Positions 35,763-48,246 of a DNA stretch of 64,000 nt are shown one piece after another. How positions within the stretch are numbered: position 1 is the stretch's first letter; the number at the start of each line of letters is the position of its first letter. The DNA is taken from assembly GCA_036245805.1 (NCBI GenBank), contig BTRK01000005.1, positions 31,787,469 to 31,851,468 of the forward strand, written 5' to 3'. The position numbers were made by a program, and so were the translations under genes. This DNA is from Pristionchus mayeri. Its lineage: Eukaryota > Nematoda > Chromadorea > Rhabditida > Neodiplogasteridae. Below the pieces are notes generated by a model. The model was not told the origin of the DNA, did no database searches, and saw only the letters and a program-made list of their open reading frames with translations.

Positions 35763-38700
35763 TTAGTAGCGGAATTCATATCCCCTTTCCAGCAGTGCCA
35801 CTTTCGTCGTATCAGAGATATCCTTGTACTCGGGCGCATCCTGAGATTGAACTGATTTATAAATTTAATTAAATATCGTCAAAATATTTTCCATAATGAC
35901 GGCATTTGTTTCGTAACTTAAAAAAAACAATTACCTTGACCATCATCACGTCTTCCATACTTTTCAGTTTCAAGAGGCAGTAATCCTGAGATTTTGCAAA
36001 AAATATTGGAAGTATCAGGTTGGTCATAAAATTTTGCTCAATATTGACTAAAATACATCCTGACATCTACCATCGTTCATTGTTGACCAATCATATTAGA
36101 TCTTTTAGTGGTAGATAGGGGCTTTTATACTCTCTTTAGCGCACAATATCATACACCTGTCCGACCAAGGAAAATAATACGGCGGTGTACCAAACTTCAC
36201 GTGAGCGACCAACACCTTGACTTTTTGAAGGGTCAGCATTTCATTTACAACAGAGATATGATCCAATCTTTGCCACAGTTGTAAAGCATGATGAACATAT
36301 GTCGCACTGGTAATGTTGATACTGATCAGCCTCAAGAGGCCTATTAGAGATAAGCGCGTAATTAGGGTTTGGGGTTTCACTACGCTTATAAAGAAACGGT
36401 TTTGGAGTATTGTATACTGGTGGTATATATTGGTGCAAAATGAAGTTGACCATGATGATCAGCACCCTCGAAAACCCCAATCCACAAGTTTTCGAAAACT
36501 TGATGTGCCAGACCCATAAGAAGATTGTTTGATTCTAACGCAACCGGCGTCATATCTTTATCGACATATTTCTATTATTCATAAATGTGAACTACCTATC
36601 CAATGCAAGTCACAATTATTTTTGGGAGAGAATGTGCTGTTCGGAGTTTAGGTGTGGATTTTTGAATATCGAAATACACACTTTTTTCATTTTTGTGCTA
36701 GAACTGTGGTTTGAGAAGCGGTAATTTCGTGCTCAAATTAATGAACAACCCTTACCCTATCCCTCACTAATTAGGAATATTATGGAGGTCGCAACTTTTT
36801 CTATGGCAATACGTGCATGAAGACACTCAATTTTAGGTTTTTCGGCATTCCAACCGAAAAATATTTTAGTTACAAATTAGGGACCACCGCTTAAATCTAG
36901 ATTATTTTTCCAAAAAAAATTACAAGTTCTTCTGGACAATTGAGGATGTAGAATTCATGCGAAATGTATAAAAATGCATGAAATTCTCAATTAACCTTGT
37001 AAACAGTGCATTTAGTTTGCATTCATTGGCTCCGCCCCTTTGGTGTACTTGCTAGCTCATTGTGTCAACTAATTTTCAGTATGTCATGTTGTTTATGAGC
37101 CGACATCTTATCTTTATTTTCATTTTATTTCATATCTATCATTTACTGAAGAAAAATATAAATTTCAAGAAACAACAAATTACAACATAATTACATTAAT
37201 ACTTAATTTATTATGCTCATTTTAAAGTTCGTTGGGTTTCCGGCTCTACGTTACGGCTCTGTGTTTTGGTGGATATTATGAAAAACCTCATTTATAAATT
37301 CACCTACATTTCTGAATATAGGTCAGGCACCTTCCCATCTTCGTATTCCTAGAAAGTCATTAATGAACACTCTCTTGTTGATTCACAATTAATTATAGTG
37401 TCAAGAAAACGATATATGACCGAGTTTCGGAAAGCATTTAAAGAAAATCTCAAATTCAGATTCTTCCCATTTTTCAATAATTTTGCGGCTCATTCCCCTT
37501 TAAACGCTGTTAGAAACGCTAAGATGAACACTCTTTAGAACTCTCTAGAATCGAGAAACATTAAAGTTACCGGACGAGGACAAAATTGACCCCCTATTTT
37601 TTGTCCTCCATCGAATAGCCGATGGCTGAATTAGTTGAGAATGAATATACAAAAATGCTGAAAATCAATAATAGCCTCAAGGGAAATCCGGAAATGATCA
37701 GCGTAATCCCGCGCTCTCTCACTTTTGCATACTCTCTCGTACACGCGACCAGATCAGGGTCAGATCAGGGTTTCGTCCTCGTCCGGTAACTTTAACATTC
37801 AACGTGACGATGTTTACTAATTTGACCTCAACCTTTTTGCCGGTTCTGACTTTGTAATTCCCGGTTTGGTGGTCCCTAGTTACAAATATCACTTTTTTAG
37901 ATGAGAAAGTCAAGTGGGCTCTTAAATATTGATAAAATAGAGAACCCTTTAAGTAGTGATTACAGCGCCCAAAGGTAGGTGTCAGCCTCATCAATCATCG
38001 AAACAGGTGATTTGTTCGAGAGAACTCTGATTTTTCTAACTGTCGGTGAATTTTTGACCTGTACGAAGCCTATAACGAATTCAGCAGCTCTCTCTTTTGA
38101 TACTAGGTAGTGGACGCCTACTGCTTTTTAATAAACTTTGTAAGCCTCTATCTAAAACTTTCTCTGCGAAGTACAGCAGCTTTAAATAAAATCTCAATTT
38201 TTCTAAAAAATTCAAAGTTACGTAGAACTTGATTTACCACATAGTAGAAATACTTGCGATAGTTAACCGATATTATGTTAAAGGTCGAACATGTCCCTAT
38301 ATTACGGCATCAAGAAAAACAAGTGGCGATTTAAGCAAAACAAACTATGAGAATTCAAAGTTGGGGTCCGAAATCGAGCAAAACTTTATGACGAACCTAA
38401 TATAATACAATCCACACAAGCGCCCATGCCAGAAAGTTATCAGAAATAAATATTGTGATATTTCTGACTATTTATAATACTATTACGATTATCGTTCGAT
38501 AACTTTCTCATCAAACCTGCAGTGCGATAAGTCTGTATTTATCTGAGATGAGCAGCTTCGAAGGAATATCCAAAACGCTCGAAGAAATGATATATTTCTC
38601 AGCAAGATCGAGAAGAAACTTGAATGAACCAGTTCATTTTCTCCTCCATCGATGCAAAAAATAATTGTACTATCGAAAACATTTATAAGTTATAATTAGT

Positions 38701-40205
38701 TTTTTTTTTCTGACAGTTGATTTAAATAAATGACATACCTTGACCTGAAATCGATCAGCAAGCTTCAATACGCAGCTCACATTATCATCTGAATTATTTA
38801 TTATTTTAAGAAACAAACTAAAACATATCGCACCTTTGATTGTCTTGTGTGAGGGATAGATGCAATTTAGCATTTCGAGAAATTCCTGAAAATTTGTGGA
38901 TTCTTAATGACTTCTTGAAGAGACTCAAACCTTTTGATCAACATCTTTCAGCTCGATTTCCTTCTCATTCTTCTCGGCGAAATTCCCGAAGAACATTGCA
39001 TAGAAGACTGGAGAATGAGCAGCGAGAATCTAAATTTTGTTTATCCGCGCAATTTCTTTACTGTAGAACGATACCCCTTTGTTGACATATATTTTCTGTC
39101 CCTCAATTATCAATGCCAGATCGTGATTTGGCTCATCTGGATCCGTGAAATCGAAATGACGAGACATCCTGCGTATAGAGAAGCTCATATTAATATTTTC
39201 AAGCCGGTTCACCTTATTCCTCTCATATTGGAAATTTTGATGCGAACCTCGACTGTGATTTTATCAGCATTGACGAATCCCTGAAACAATTTCTATAAAA
39301 AATAGGTTTCAGCTAAACACGAAAATAATTGCCCATTTTGGAAGTAAAAGCCCAACCTTTTGCCCATCAAACAACTCGTTCCATTCCATAAGCGTATGCT
39401 CACCGAAATCATTGACGTCCCGGTCAAATGTATTCGTCCACTTAAATTTATAAGGATTGATTCGAAGGGATACCTATCAAGATAAATAAGTTCCACTTAA
39501 TTTGAAACATATCAATAATCCGAAAAAATAATTAGAGCTCACTTGAGTAGTGAAAGACTTTGTGCTATCGGCGTGTACGAGAATGGTCTCGCAATCCACG
39601 TCAATACTCCATTGTCTGGAAAGACTCTCCATGCTGTTGAGATAGACTGCCAGATAATATCCTCGTCTCACTTGCTGCTTGCAGACATTTATTTTCCTGA
39701 ACGTTGCATTAGATTAGCAGCGAGTAACTCGCTGCGAGTTGAACCTGACCTCGATATAATCGGTAGCCAGTCCAGTTCAAAAAAAGATTTCACCCAGTAA
39801 CAATACGTTTGCAGACATTTTTGTTTCAGTAAAATAGTTTCCTGACCATGGAACTCCTCCCACTTCGACTTCGGGCGAGTATCGACCTTCGAAATCCAGT
39901 CCAGACACCTTGTGAACCTCTAATCGGATGACTCCTGAATAGGGTCCGTCCTGTAGAAAGATTGCAACACTACATCTAATTTTCTGAGGAATACGGGGAT
40001 GAAAGAAGTTTCGTATGCAACCTAAATATCAATAGCCAGCTGAAGGCATTCTATTGAAAAGGATAATCCGCTTCATTTCTTGGAAATGAAGAAGAAACAG
40101 AAACAACGCGTATAGTATCCATGCTAGTCTCATCCTCCCGAGACTCAATTTCAAAAGAAGAAACTAAAATTGACCTGTAGCATCGCTCTTTCCTGCCGAC
40201 TCCAT
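35763..40205 (-). CDS. MATH-BTB gene, 5' half doubtful
   Basis: Exons 4-12 are intact and in phase: 39357-39440, 39213-39280, 39075-39168 (DFTDPDEPNHDLALII), 38931-39029 (AHSPVFYAMFFGNFAEKNEKEIELKD), 38834-38885, 38739-38788, 38517-38618, 35935-35985 and 35763-35840 (stop TAA). Exon 1 is 40175-40205 (MESAGKSDAT) and exon 2 39847-39950 (MATH). Exon 1 to exon 2 joins with one base too many, and exon 3 (about 39543-39668, YYLAVYLNSMESLSRQWSID) lacks a usable acceptor where paralogues have one. A duplicated TTTGCAGACATTT lies between exons 2 and 3. Intron 10 is 2.5 kb. The expected role, if functional, is CUL3 substrate adaptor; the damage suggests decline, or a changed splice pattern. Confidence 0.7.
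35986..38516. other. intron 10 of the 35763-40205 gene
   Basis: 2.5 kb, far longer than other introns of the cluster apart from transposon-filled ones. Apart from the MITE at 37561-37794 I see no element with clear ends. A 91-codon minus-strand frame at 36105-36380 has no recognisable domain. Confidence 0.5.
37561..37794. repeat. 234-bp MITE with 21-bp perfect inverted ends
   Basis: TTAAAGTTACCGGACGAGG at the left end recurs as its exact complement at the right end. It lies inside the 2.5-kb intron 10 of the 35763-40205 gene, with no coding capacity. Confidence 0.8.
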
Positions 40206-40630
40206 GCCAGGAGCAAAGTAAGAGTGAAACCTCTAAATAAATACTGATTTTAAAAAAATGTTGGGATTATAAAAATAATAATTCGTTCCAGAGAGATATA
40301 AAGCGGAATTCTCAACCGCGCTTCCTCAAAAAGTTGACAAAATCTAATAACGCATGAGAATTTATCAATAAATGTGCCACAATAAGTTAAGCATTCAGTA
40401 TCGATGAATAGGCAGAGAATAATGTAATTCCGGAGAAAAGGGATGGGAGTGATTAGGGGAAAACCCTCTCGAGCAGGGCTACTTTGGTTGCCTCGGAGAG
40501 ATCTTCATACTCGGGCGCATTCTGGAATTGAAGTTTCGAAAACGAATTCCTGAAAATCTCCACCTCTTGACAAGAAGAAATCTATTCTACACCCTCCCTG
40601 ACAAAAATAATTCTTGTGAGAAAGTAATCC

Positions 40631-42514
40631 ATATCACAGGTATCACGAGTCAGTGGAGGTGCGTGGGAACAATTTCCAACTTTTATTTTTTATTTGGCTT
40701 CATATTATGGTAGGAACATACACTAGAGGCAACATCTCGAAAAATCTAGGTCATAGGTCCCAGAGCCGGCTTTTAGGAAACTTCCGGTTTTGCATGCGTC
40801 TCTACTCTATTTCAGTTCCCAGATGAGCTACAAAGATGGCAGTGGGCTCAAAATGAGCGGAAAAATATAATAAGAAAGTTTTCTGTTTTGACATAAGCGA
40901 TCTGACAAAATCTGGAAAAGATATGATTTGGAAACCATCTTTTAGACAAGAATAAAATCTACATCAAATTTGTGAGATACCATTCCCTGAAATTTTATTG
41001 CAGAATATACAAGCTGACGTACATAGGTATAAAATAAAATTAAAAAGTTGAAAATCTAAGAGGGTCGTTTTTTAGAATATCGGTCCAAATCTCCGACGGT
41101 GTGAATGTCGATGTGAAAATTGTTATTTCCTGAATTGCTATAGATGAAATCGGAATGACTAATGTAGATTAAGGTGTTTCATACATATTGAAGTAAGATG
41201 ACGCTGTGAAACTCGAAGTTTCACTCATTCTGAAAAATCGATTTTTTGCAACTCGATTTTGGCTAAATTTGGAAGCTGGAAACTGAACAATTTTAATTCC
41301 AGTTCATTGAAAACCAACTAAAATATAAAGTAGTAGCTACCCTGAATAAGAATATGTGTAGGTGAGGGTCTACAGATATGCGGAGCTCTTGCCATATTCA
41401 CTCGAAAATGCTAACTCAGTGAGGTCAACATTGCTGTAAATTGAATTTTGGCTTAATTTTTGAGAAATTTGCATAATTGCAAGTGTCAAAATTCTTTATT
41501 AGTTTATTCTTGACAAGCATGTACAATAAAATCATAACAGTAATTAAAATAGAAAAATTGAACATTTGAGATCACACCTTTTTCACATTTTTGAATATCG
41601 AGCTATTTGCCCTTTTCAACGGTATATGATGGCGTAAACATACTAGCACAGATTTTTGACACTTGAAGATACGCAAATTTCTCAAAAATACAGCCAAAAT
41701 GCAATTTACAGCATTGTTGACCTCACTGAGTTAGCATTTTCGAGTAAATATGACAAGAGCTCTGCATATCTGTAGACCCTCACTTACACATATTATTATT
41801 CATGGTACTCACTACTTTATATTTTAGTTGGTCTTCAATGAACTGGAATTAAAATTGTTCAGTTTTCAGCTAGCCAAAATCGAGTGGTAAAAAATCGATT
41901 TTTGAGAATGAGTGAAACTTAGAGTTTCACAGCGTCATCTTACTTTAATATGTATGAAACACTTTAATCTACATTAGTCATTCCGATTTCATCTATAGCA
42001 GTTCAGGAATTAACAATTTTCACATCGACATTCTCACCGTCGAAGATTTGGACCGATATTCTAAAAAACGACCCTCTTAGATTTTCAACTTTTTAATTTT
42101 ATTTTATACCTATGTACTTCAGCTTGTATATTCTGCAATAAAATTTCAGGGAATGGTATCTCACAAATTTGATGTAGATTTTATTCTTGTCTAAAAGATG
42201 GTTTCAAATCATATCTTTTCCAAATTTTGTCCGATCGCTTAGGTCAAAACAGAAAACTTTCTTATTATATTTTTCCGCTCATTTTGAGCCCACTGCCATC
42301 TTTGTAGCTCATCTGGAAACTGAAATAGAGTAGAGCCGCATGCAAAACCGGAAGTTTCCTATAAACCGGCTCTGGGACCTATGACCTAGATTTTTTGAGA
42401 TGTTGCCTCTAGTGTATGTTCCTACCATAATATGAAGCCAAACAAAAAATAAAATCTGGAATTTGTTCCTGGAGGTTAGTTTTTTCACCCACTGACTCAT
42501 GATACCTGTGATAT
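40631..42514. mobile_element. 1.9-kb foldback element in intron 11
   Basis: The ends ATATCACAGGTATCA and TGATACCTGTGATAT are complementary, and the arms match for about 930 bp each, meeting near 41560-41580. No protein-coding frame of note. It lies between the last two exons of the 40453-57693 gene. Confidence 0.88.
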
Positions 42515-42944
42515 AAACCGATAAAGTTGCAACATTATTTCTAATATTGTTACCTTCACACTCGTCACTTCTTCTAGAGTATTGAGTTGATTAAGACAGT
42601 TATCCTGCGAATTTACATTTCATGAATATGTATCTATCCGTTATTGTATCTAATTATTCCGGCAGCTTCGATCATTTACTCCACTATTAATCTTACTTAT
42701 CATACCTGGAGATTGATGAGTCTGTACTTGTCGGAGAGAAGAAGTTTGGCTGCTATGGGCATTTCGCTCGCGTAGATGAGATGATCCTCAGCGAGATCGG
42801 AAATTAACTGAAGATGTGAAATACTCTCTCCATAAAGATTTATCAAGAATTTTTTGTCAGAATACTGCGTTGAAAATTGCAATCTATGTTATATTTGGGT
42901 TCTCTGACTTCATGACCCTTTTATCCAGTCATTAACTAGTGATT

Positions 42945-43041
42945 CTCATCGTCATTCGTCATTATGTTTCCTGTTCTATTTTTGATGTTGTCTCACGTTA
43001 TTTCGTTCGAAATAGCATATATATATATATATATATATGTC
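42945..43041 (+). mobile_element. 3'-end fragment of the LINE found at 50121-53461
   Basis: TCATCGTCATTCGTCATTATG through ACGTTATTTCGTTCGAAATA matches the minus-strand 3' end of the LINE at 50121-53461, then runs into an (AT)n tract. Only the last 100 bp are present, a typical 5' truncation. An RTE fragment follows directly. Confidence 0.75.
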
Positions 43042-44258
43042 AATAAACACCAGAGAGCAAGCGGGATTTCGAAGGAATTTCTCTACTACGGACCATATTT
43101 TCACTCTAACAGAATTACTCCAAAAATCAGAGGAGTATCGTTTCCCCGTATATCTCGTGTTTATTGACTACAAAAAAAGCGTTTGATAGCGTCGAATTTG
43201 ACAAAGTGTGGGAAGCTATTTCAAATCACGGTATTCATCCCAAAATAATCAATACCCTGCTATTCATATACAATGCAAGCCAAGTATCAGTGCGAATTGG
43301 ACAAGACAAAATTCCTATCGAGATTGAAAGAGGAGTCAAACAAGGGGATCCGATCTCACCACACCTTTTCAATGCAGTCGTTGAAGAGATTTTCCGTAAG
43401 CTGAATTGGGAAGGATGTGGAATTGAAGTGGATGGAGAGAAACTGAATCATTTACGATACGCGGATGACATTGTCTTAATTTCACATTGCTCAAAGGAGA
43501 TTGGAACCATGCTAAGTCAATTATGCACTGAAAGCAAGTATGCAGGATTGGAAATAAATCAGAAAAAGACAGTTATGATGTGCAATACAGTACCAACTCC
43601 TCAACGAATAGATGGCAAAACGCTAGAATATGTTAATCAATTCATCTACCTGGGTGTTCGTTTATCATTCGATCAGGACTTGAAGCTGGAATTGAATAGG
43701 AGGATAGGTGCAGCATGGAGATCATTTAACAAGTTTCAAGAATTCATGACTAGTCGAAGTGTGGCAATGGCGCTCAAGACAAAAGTATTCAGAATGTGCA
43801 TCGAGCCGAGTTTTCTTTATGGAAGTGAAGTTTGGAGCACTACGAAGTCTGAGCGGAAAAGACTGATTGTAGCACAGAGATCTATGATGAGGAAAATGGC
43901 CAGCGTGACTAGATTTGATCGGAAGACCAACGATTGGCTCAGTAGGAAGGTGCCCTTAGAGGACATTCGAGTACGAGCGATGCGGAGAAAATGGAATTGG
44001 GCGAAGAGACTAGCTACGCTGGACGACAATAGATGGACTACAAGAATTCTCAATTGGACACCGTGGGATAGATTGCGACCTCCTGGACGCCCAAAAATCA
44101 GATGGCGGGACGAATTTGTCAAAGTATTTGGAGTAACATGGGCTAATAAGTGCAGAAGAGATCCCATCCAATGGAATGGCCGTTCCTTTCAACAGGCTAT
44201 TGACCTGAGGCTTGAATAAAATATTGAATATTGAAAAAAAAATATATATATATATTAG
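43042..44258 (+). mobile_element. 5'-truncated RTE LINE with reverse-transcriptase frame
   Basis: It starts inside the RT domain (QAGFRR, translated from about 43060) and continues through FIDYKKAFD, RGVKQGDPISP, YADD (catalytic) and the C-terminal RTE block (RPKIRWRDEF) to a stop at 44217-44219, followed by an A-rich (TA)n tail. The 351-codon frame at 43164 lacks the endonuclease. A run of seven As at 43172-43178 shifts the frame between FIDYK and KAFD relative to the family. The copy is dead but only mildly decayed. It lies in intron 9 of the 40453-57693 gene. Confidence 0.88.
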
Positions 44259-45550
44259 AACACGGACGACTTTATTCTGGTTTAAAAAGTCGATTAGTAA
44301 ACGCGCGATTACATAAATTTGACATTTTTAAATGGCCACAAACTGACTTTGATCTGGAAGCGATCTCCGAGCTCCAGGAGAGATGCTGCATTGTCATCTG
44401 TAAATAATAATGATTTGGAAAAGTGTTTGCACTCAATACCTGTAATGCATTTATACGAAGGATAGGTAGCATATAGCAGTTCCAGGAAATCCTAAAAAAA
44501 TGATTTTGGAGTCTGTAAAAAATCGAAACATGTACAGAACACTTCACCTCTCTCTTAACATCCTTTAGTTCGATTTCATTCTTGTTCTTCTCAGCAAATT
44601 CACTGAAAAACATCGCGCGGAAAATAGGAGAATGAGATGCGAGAATCTTGAATTTAGAAACACAGTAAAAATAATAAATGGTAATTGAAAACAAACTGCT
44701 TTGTTTGCGTAGATCTTCTCTCCTTCGATAATAAAAGCGACATCGTGTATTTTCATTCGGATCGGTGAAATCGATACTAGGATATTTTCTGAATTACAAT
44801 TATGAAAATATGAAATTTCTATTTTGTTCATGAGAATGTTAGTTTCTAACCTGATTCATCTCATGCTAACGATCGAAAACTTAATTTCCACTGTGATTTT
44901 ATCGTCTTTGATGAATCCCTGAAAGCAAAGACACTGATCTTCAAAATCACTATAATTCAATTATCTCACCTTCTCATCATTTACCAATTCATTCCACGGG
45001 ATAATATTACCAAAGCCCGCATACTGAAGTTTCCGATCAAAAGTGGAGTGGCACTGTAAAATAATTGCGGTAAACTGATTAAGATCAATGGCGAAGCAAA
45101 CCTTGTTAACAACATCCGCGGCTCCTCCGTGGTTAACAATAGTAATCTCATATTTGACATCGACGCTCCACAATTTTGAGTCATTCTTCATACCGTAGAG
45201 ACATGCGGACAAACCTTCGGACCCTTTGTTATACACCCATGCGCCCCTTAAAATTAGAGAGAATATTGCTATGAAAGGGGAGTGATCGCCGCTTCATTTC
45301 ATTGAAGTGTAGAGCATAATATAAAAATCATATTCTTACCTTATTATCTGCAGGTAAAGCAAGAGGAAAAAACAAACCAGGCCACTCCTCCTACTTCGAT
45401 CTCAGACGAGTGTTGACCTTTTTCATCGAGTGTCGATACATTCTCCACTTCGAATCGAATAAATCCCGAGGGAGAACCATCTGCAGAGATATAATAATCA
45501 ATAAGAAACTAATAGAAGATAAGAAACTCAGATTTCGGTTAGAACAAAGT

Positions 45551-45645
45551 AATATCTCCTCTCGTCCCTCACTCTCTTCTCGCCCCTCACTCTCCTCTCG
45601 CCCCTCACTCTCCTCTCGTCCCTCACTCTCCTCTCGTCCCTTGTT
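45551..45645 (+). repeat. tandem repeat at the 5' end of LINE A
   Basis: About five copies of an 18-bp unit built on CTCTCGTCCCTCACTCTC. Tandem units at the 5' end are known as promoter monomers in some LINEs; that role here is an inference. Confidence 0.7.
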
Positions 45646-45920
45646 GCGATAGGTACGCGCTATCCTCTCTCTCGCCTTTAGCGTTAATTACGGCTTATTA
45701 GCCTCTTTTCTTTACATTTTTTCTGATCCAAGCTTCTGACCCTCCCATCCCTCTGTACCCTACCCTTTTCCATGTATTGATCACTCATAATTAGCTTATA
45801 ATCGCTTAAACACTTAATTTTCACCCCTTCCCGCCACCTGTCTCTCCCCTTTTCCCGTGCTCTCTCACCTTCCTCTCGTTCTCTCGCCCTCTCCCTTTCT
45901 AGTGTGCTCTCTCGCTAGTC

Positions 45921-46676
45921 ATGTCTACCCTCACCATCCCCTCCGTCCCCTCCATCCCCTCCCTATTCTCCCTTTCCACCCCTGCCCCCATTTCATCTTC
46001 CGATGGCCGCAAGCGTCACGCCACCGAGACGCAGGAGGCTTTCCGGGCAGCTGCCAAGAGCCAACTGGAGGGAGTCACGTCGAAGCTGGTGGCATACCTC
46101 TCCACTGAATTGGCGCGTTCCTCTGACCCCCTCTACATTGCTCTCGAGGCTTGCGTCCAGGTGCTCTCTCATACCCTTGAGAAGCATCTGCAGCCCTCTG
46201 AGAGCCCTGTGGAGGCGGAGAAAAGGGCGCGGTCGATCGTTGTGGAGAATCTGGCGGAGTCTACTCGTTCACTCCCGAGTGAGAGAGTCGAGGATGACTT
46301 TGCCCATGCCACGCACTTCCTCAACCTCACCGGTGTCGAGGTCCGTCCCGAGACGGTCTTCCGCATGGGTGAGTTCAAGGAAGGTAGACCCCGCCCCCTC
46401 AAGATCCTCCTTCCTCGTTCATCCTCGCAGATACTCCTTCTCACTCGCTCAAAGAAGATCACGGAGAAGCGCGAGTACTCGTCACTGCGCATTCGCCCCT
46501 CCCTCTCGGAGAAGGAGAGGCATGAGCAGTACGAGTTGAGGGAGAGGAAGCGCAGGTTGATCAAGGAAGGAAAGGGCACATGGGTGATCTACGCCGGAGT
46601 GCTCATGAAGAAGGACGATGTCCCTGCCTTCAAGGCCGACGCGAAGTCAGCTGCCAAGGAGTCGGAGGGAAACTAG
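45921..46676 (+). CDS. LINE A ORF1 protein
   Basis: Uninterrupted 251-codon frame starting MSTLTIPSVPS. It has a charged central region and a C-terminal half rich in Arg, Lys and Glu (RERKRRLIKEGKG), consistent with nucleic-acid binding by a LINE ORF1 protein. The block HFLNLTGVEVRP..FRMGEFKEGRPRPLKI resembles the RRM-like/C-terminal part of many ORF1p. No zinc knuckle. It precedes ORF2 by about 120 bp. The intact frame shows the element is young. Confidence 0.65.
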   Translation: MSTLTIPSVPSIPSLFSLSTPAPISSSDGRKRHATETQEAFRAAAKSQLEGVTSKLVAYLSTELARSSDPLYIALEACVQVLSHTLEKHLQPSESPVEAEKRARSIVVENLAESTRSLPSERVEDDFAHATHFLNLTGVEVRPETVFRMGEFKEGRPRPLKILLPRSSSQILLLTRSKKITEKREYSSLRIRPSLSEKERHEQYELRERKRRLIKEGKGTWVIYAGVLMKKDDVPAFKADAKSAAKESEGN

Positions 46677-46934
46677 GACACCACTGCAGACCCACCCCTA
46701 TCCCTAATCCCCCTTGCAGTCCACCTCCTCCTTCTAGCCATTTCTCTCTCCCCCCTCACTCATTTCTGTTCAGTCCTCAACTTCATCTCAAGCTGAAATG
46801 TCCAATCTATCCATTCCTGTTTCACACATCCCACCTAGGATATCATGTTTGTATTACAACACCCGATCGTTGGTCAATAAGTTACCATCTTTCCACAACC
46901 TTCTGAGAGTAGAAAAACCAGATATTGTTCTTAT

Positions 46935-48246
46935 CACACGTCTTCTGAGAGATTGCATCAAATCGAGGCACCCTTTTGACAAAATGTTCAAAGTGCTCCG
47001 ATCTCTTCGAGATAATCAGGGTAGGTGTCCCTAAGGCCCCATATCTTTTTTTACACACGGTTTCCGCGATTTCTCAAAACTGCCTAAAAGCTGGCTCTTG
47101 AAATTTCGTTAATTCAAAAATTCATAAAATCCTTCAAAATTGAGATATACTGTCGTTCAAAAAACCAAAGTGACCGTCTCAAGGAGTTGTATAACTAAGC
47201 CGTTGACACTTTTTGTGTAGCGATAAGTCTAAAATATTAAAAGTGCAAAAAACCCATTTTTGCTCAAACAATTTTATCATTTTTTTGTCGTCGTGAAAAC
47301 AAATATCCCATTGCACCCGGGGATTTTGACAGAATCGTAATCTACGACCTTTTTTTGCCCCTGGTGACATTTTTTTCAGGAAAATCGAAGGTATAATATG
47401 TTTCCATTTTTGGCCTCAAACATGGCAAACCTCGTGTTTTCAAGCAAAATCGAAAATTTCATGATGTCATATTTAAGTAATTATCGTTCGCGGATATCCT
47501 TTCTTTCAGTTTTCAATGTTTTCTGACCTACTCATACCGATTTCCATTAAAAAACCCGAAGATTTCAATACTTCACAAATTCACATTTTTTCACGAAATT
47601 TTTAAGATTTCATGATTTTATGAAGTATTGAAATCTTCGGTTTTTTCAATGGAAATCGGTATGAATAGGTCAGAAAACATTGAAAACTGAAAGAAAAGAT
47701 ATCCAAGAGCGATAATTACTTAAATATGAAATCATAAAAATTTCGACTTTGCTTGAAAACACGAGGTTCGCCGTGTTTGAGGCCAAAAATAGAAACATAT
47801 TATATCTTCGATTTTCCTGGAAAATCTCACCTGGGGTACAAAAGGTCGTAGATTACGATTCTGTAAAAATCCTAGGGTGCAATGTGATATTTTTTTTCAC
47901 GACGACAAAAAATGATAAAATTTCATGATCAAAAATGATTTTTTTGCACTTTTCATATTTTAGACTTATCGCTGACCAAAAGTGTCAACAGCTAAGTTAT
48001 ACAACTCCTTGAGGCGGTCACTTTGGTTTTTTGAACGACAGTATATCTCAATTTTGAAGGATTTTATGAATTTTTGAATTTACGAAATTTCAAGAGCCGG
48101 CTTTTAGGCAGTTTTGAGAAATCGCGGAAACCGTTTGTATAAAACGATATGGGGCCTTAGGGACATCTACCCTGATAATCTTGAAGAGATCGGAGCACTT
48201 TGAACATTTTGTCAAACGTCACCTGTCATCTGTCAGAAGACGTGTG
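46935..48246. mobile_element. 1.3-kb foldback element inside LINE A
   Basis: Ends CACACGTCTTCTGA and the complement. Arms of about 640 bp meet near 47600. Flanked by TTAT on both sides (46931-46934 and 48247-48250); removing one copy restores the LINE endonuclease reading frame exactly. A second copy begins at 63132. No coding capacity. Confidence 0.92.

Noticed and set aside
36105..36380. 91-codon minus-strand gene
   Set aside because: Lies in an intron of the 35763-40205 gene, with no domain, splice partner or repeat support.
37719..37994. 91-codon minus-strand gene
   Set aside because: Overlaps the end of the 234-bp MITE and has no recognisable features.
45551..45645. CRISPR-like array
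   Set aside because: The units are contiguous without unique spacers and sit at a LINE 5' end in a eukaryotic genome.
46169..46579. 136-codon minus-strand frame
   Set aside because: Antisense shadow of the LINE A ORF1 protein.
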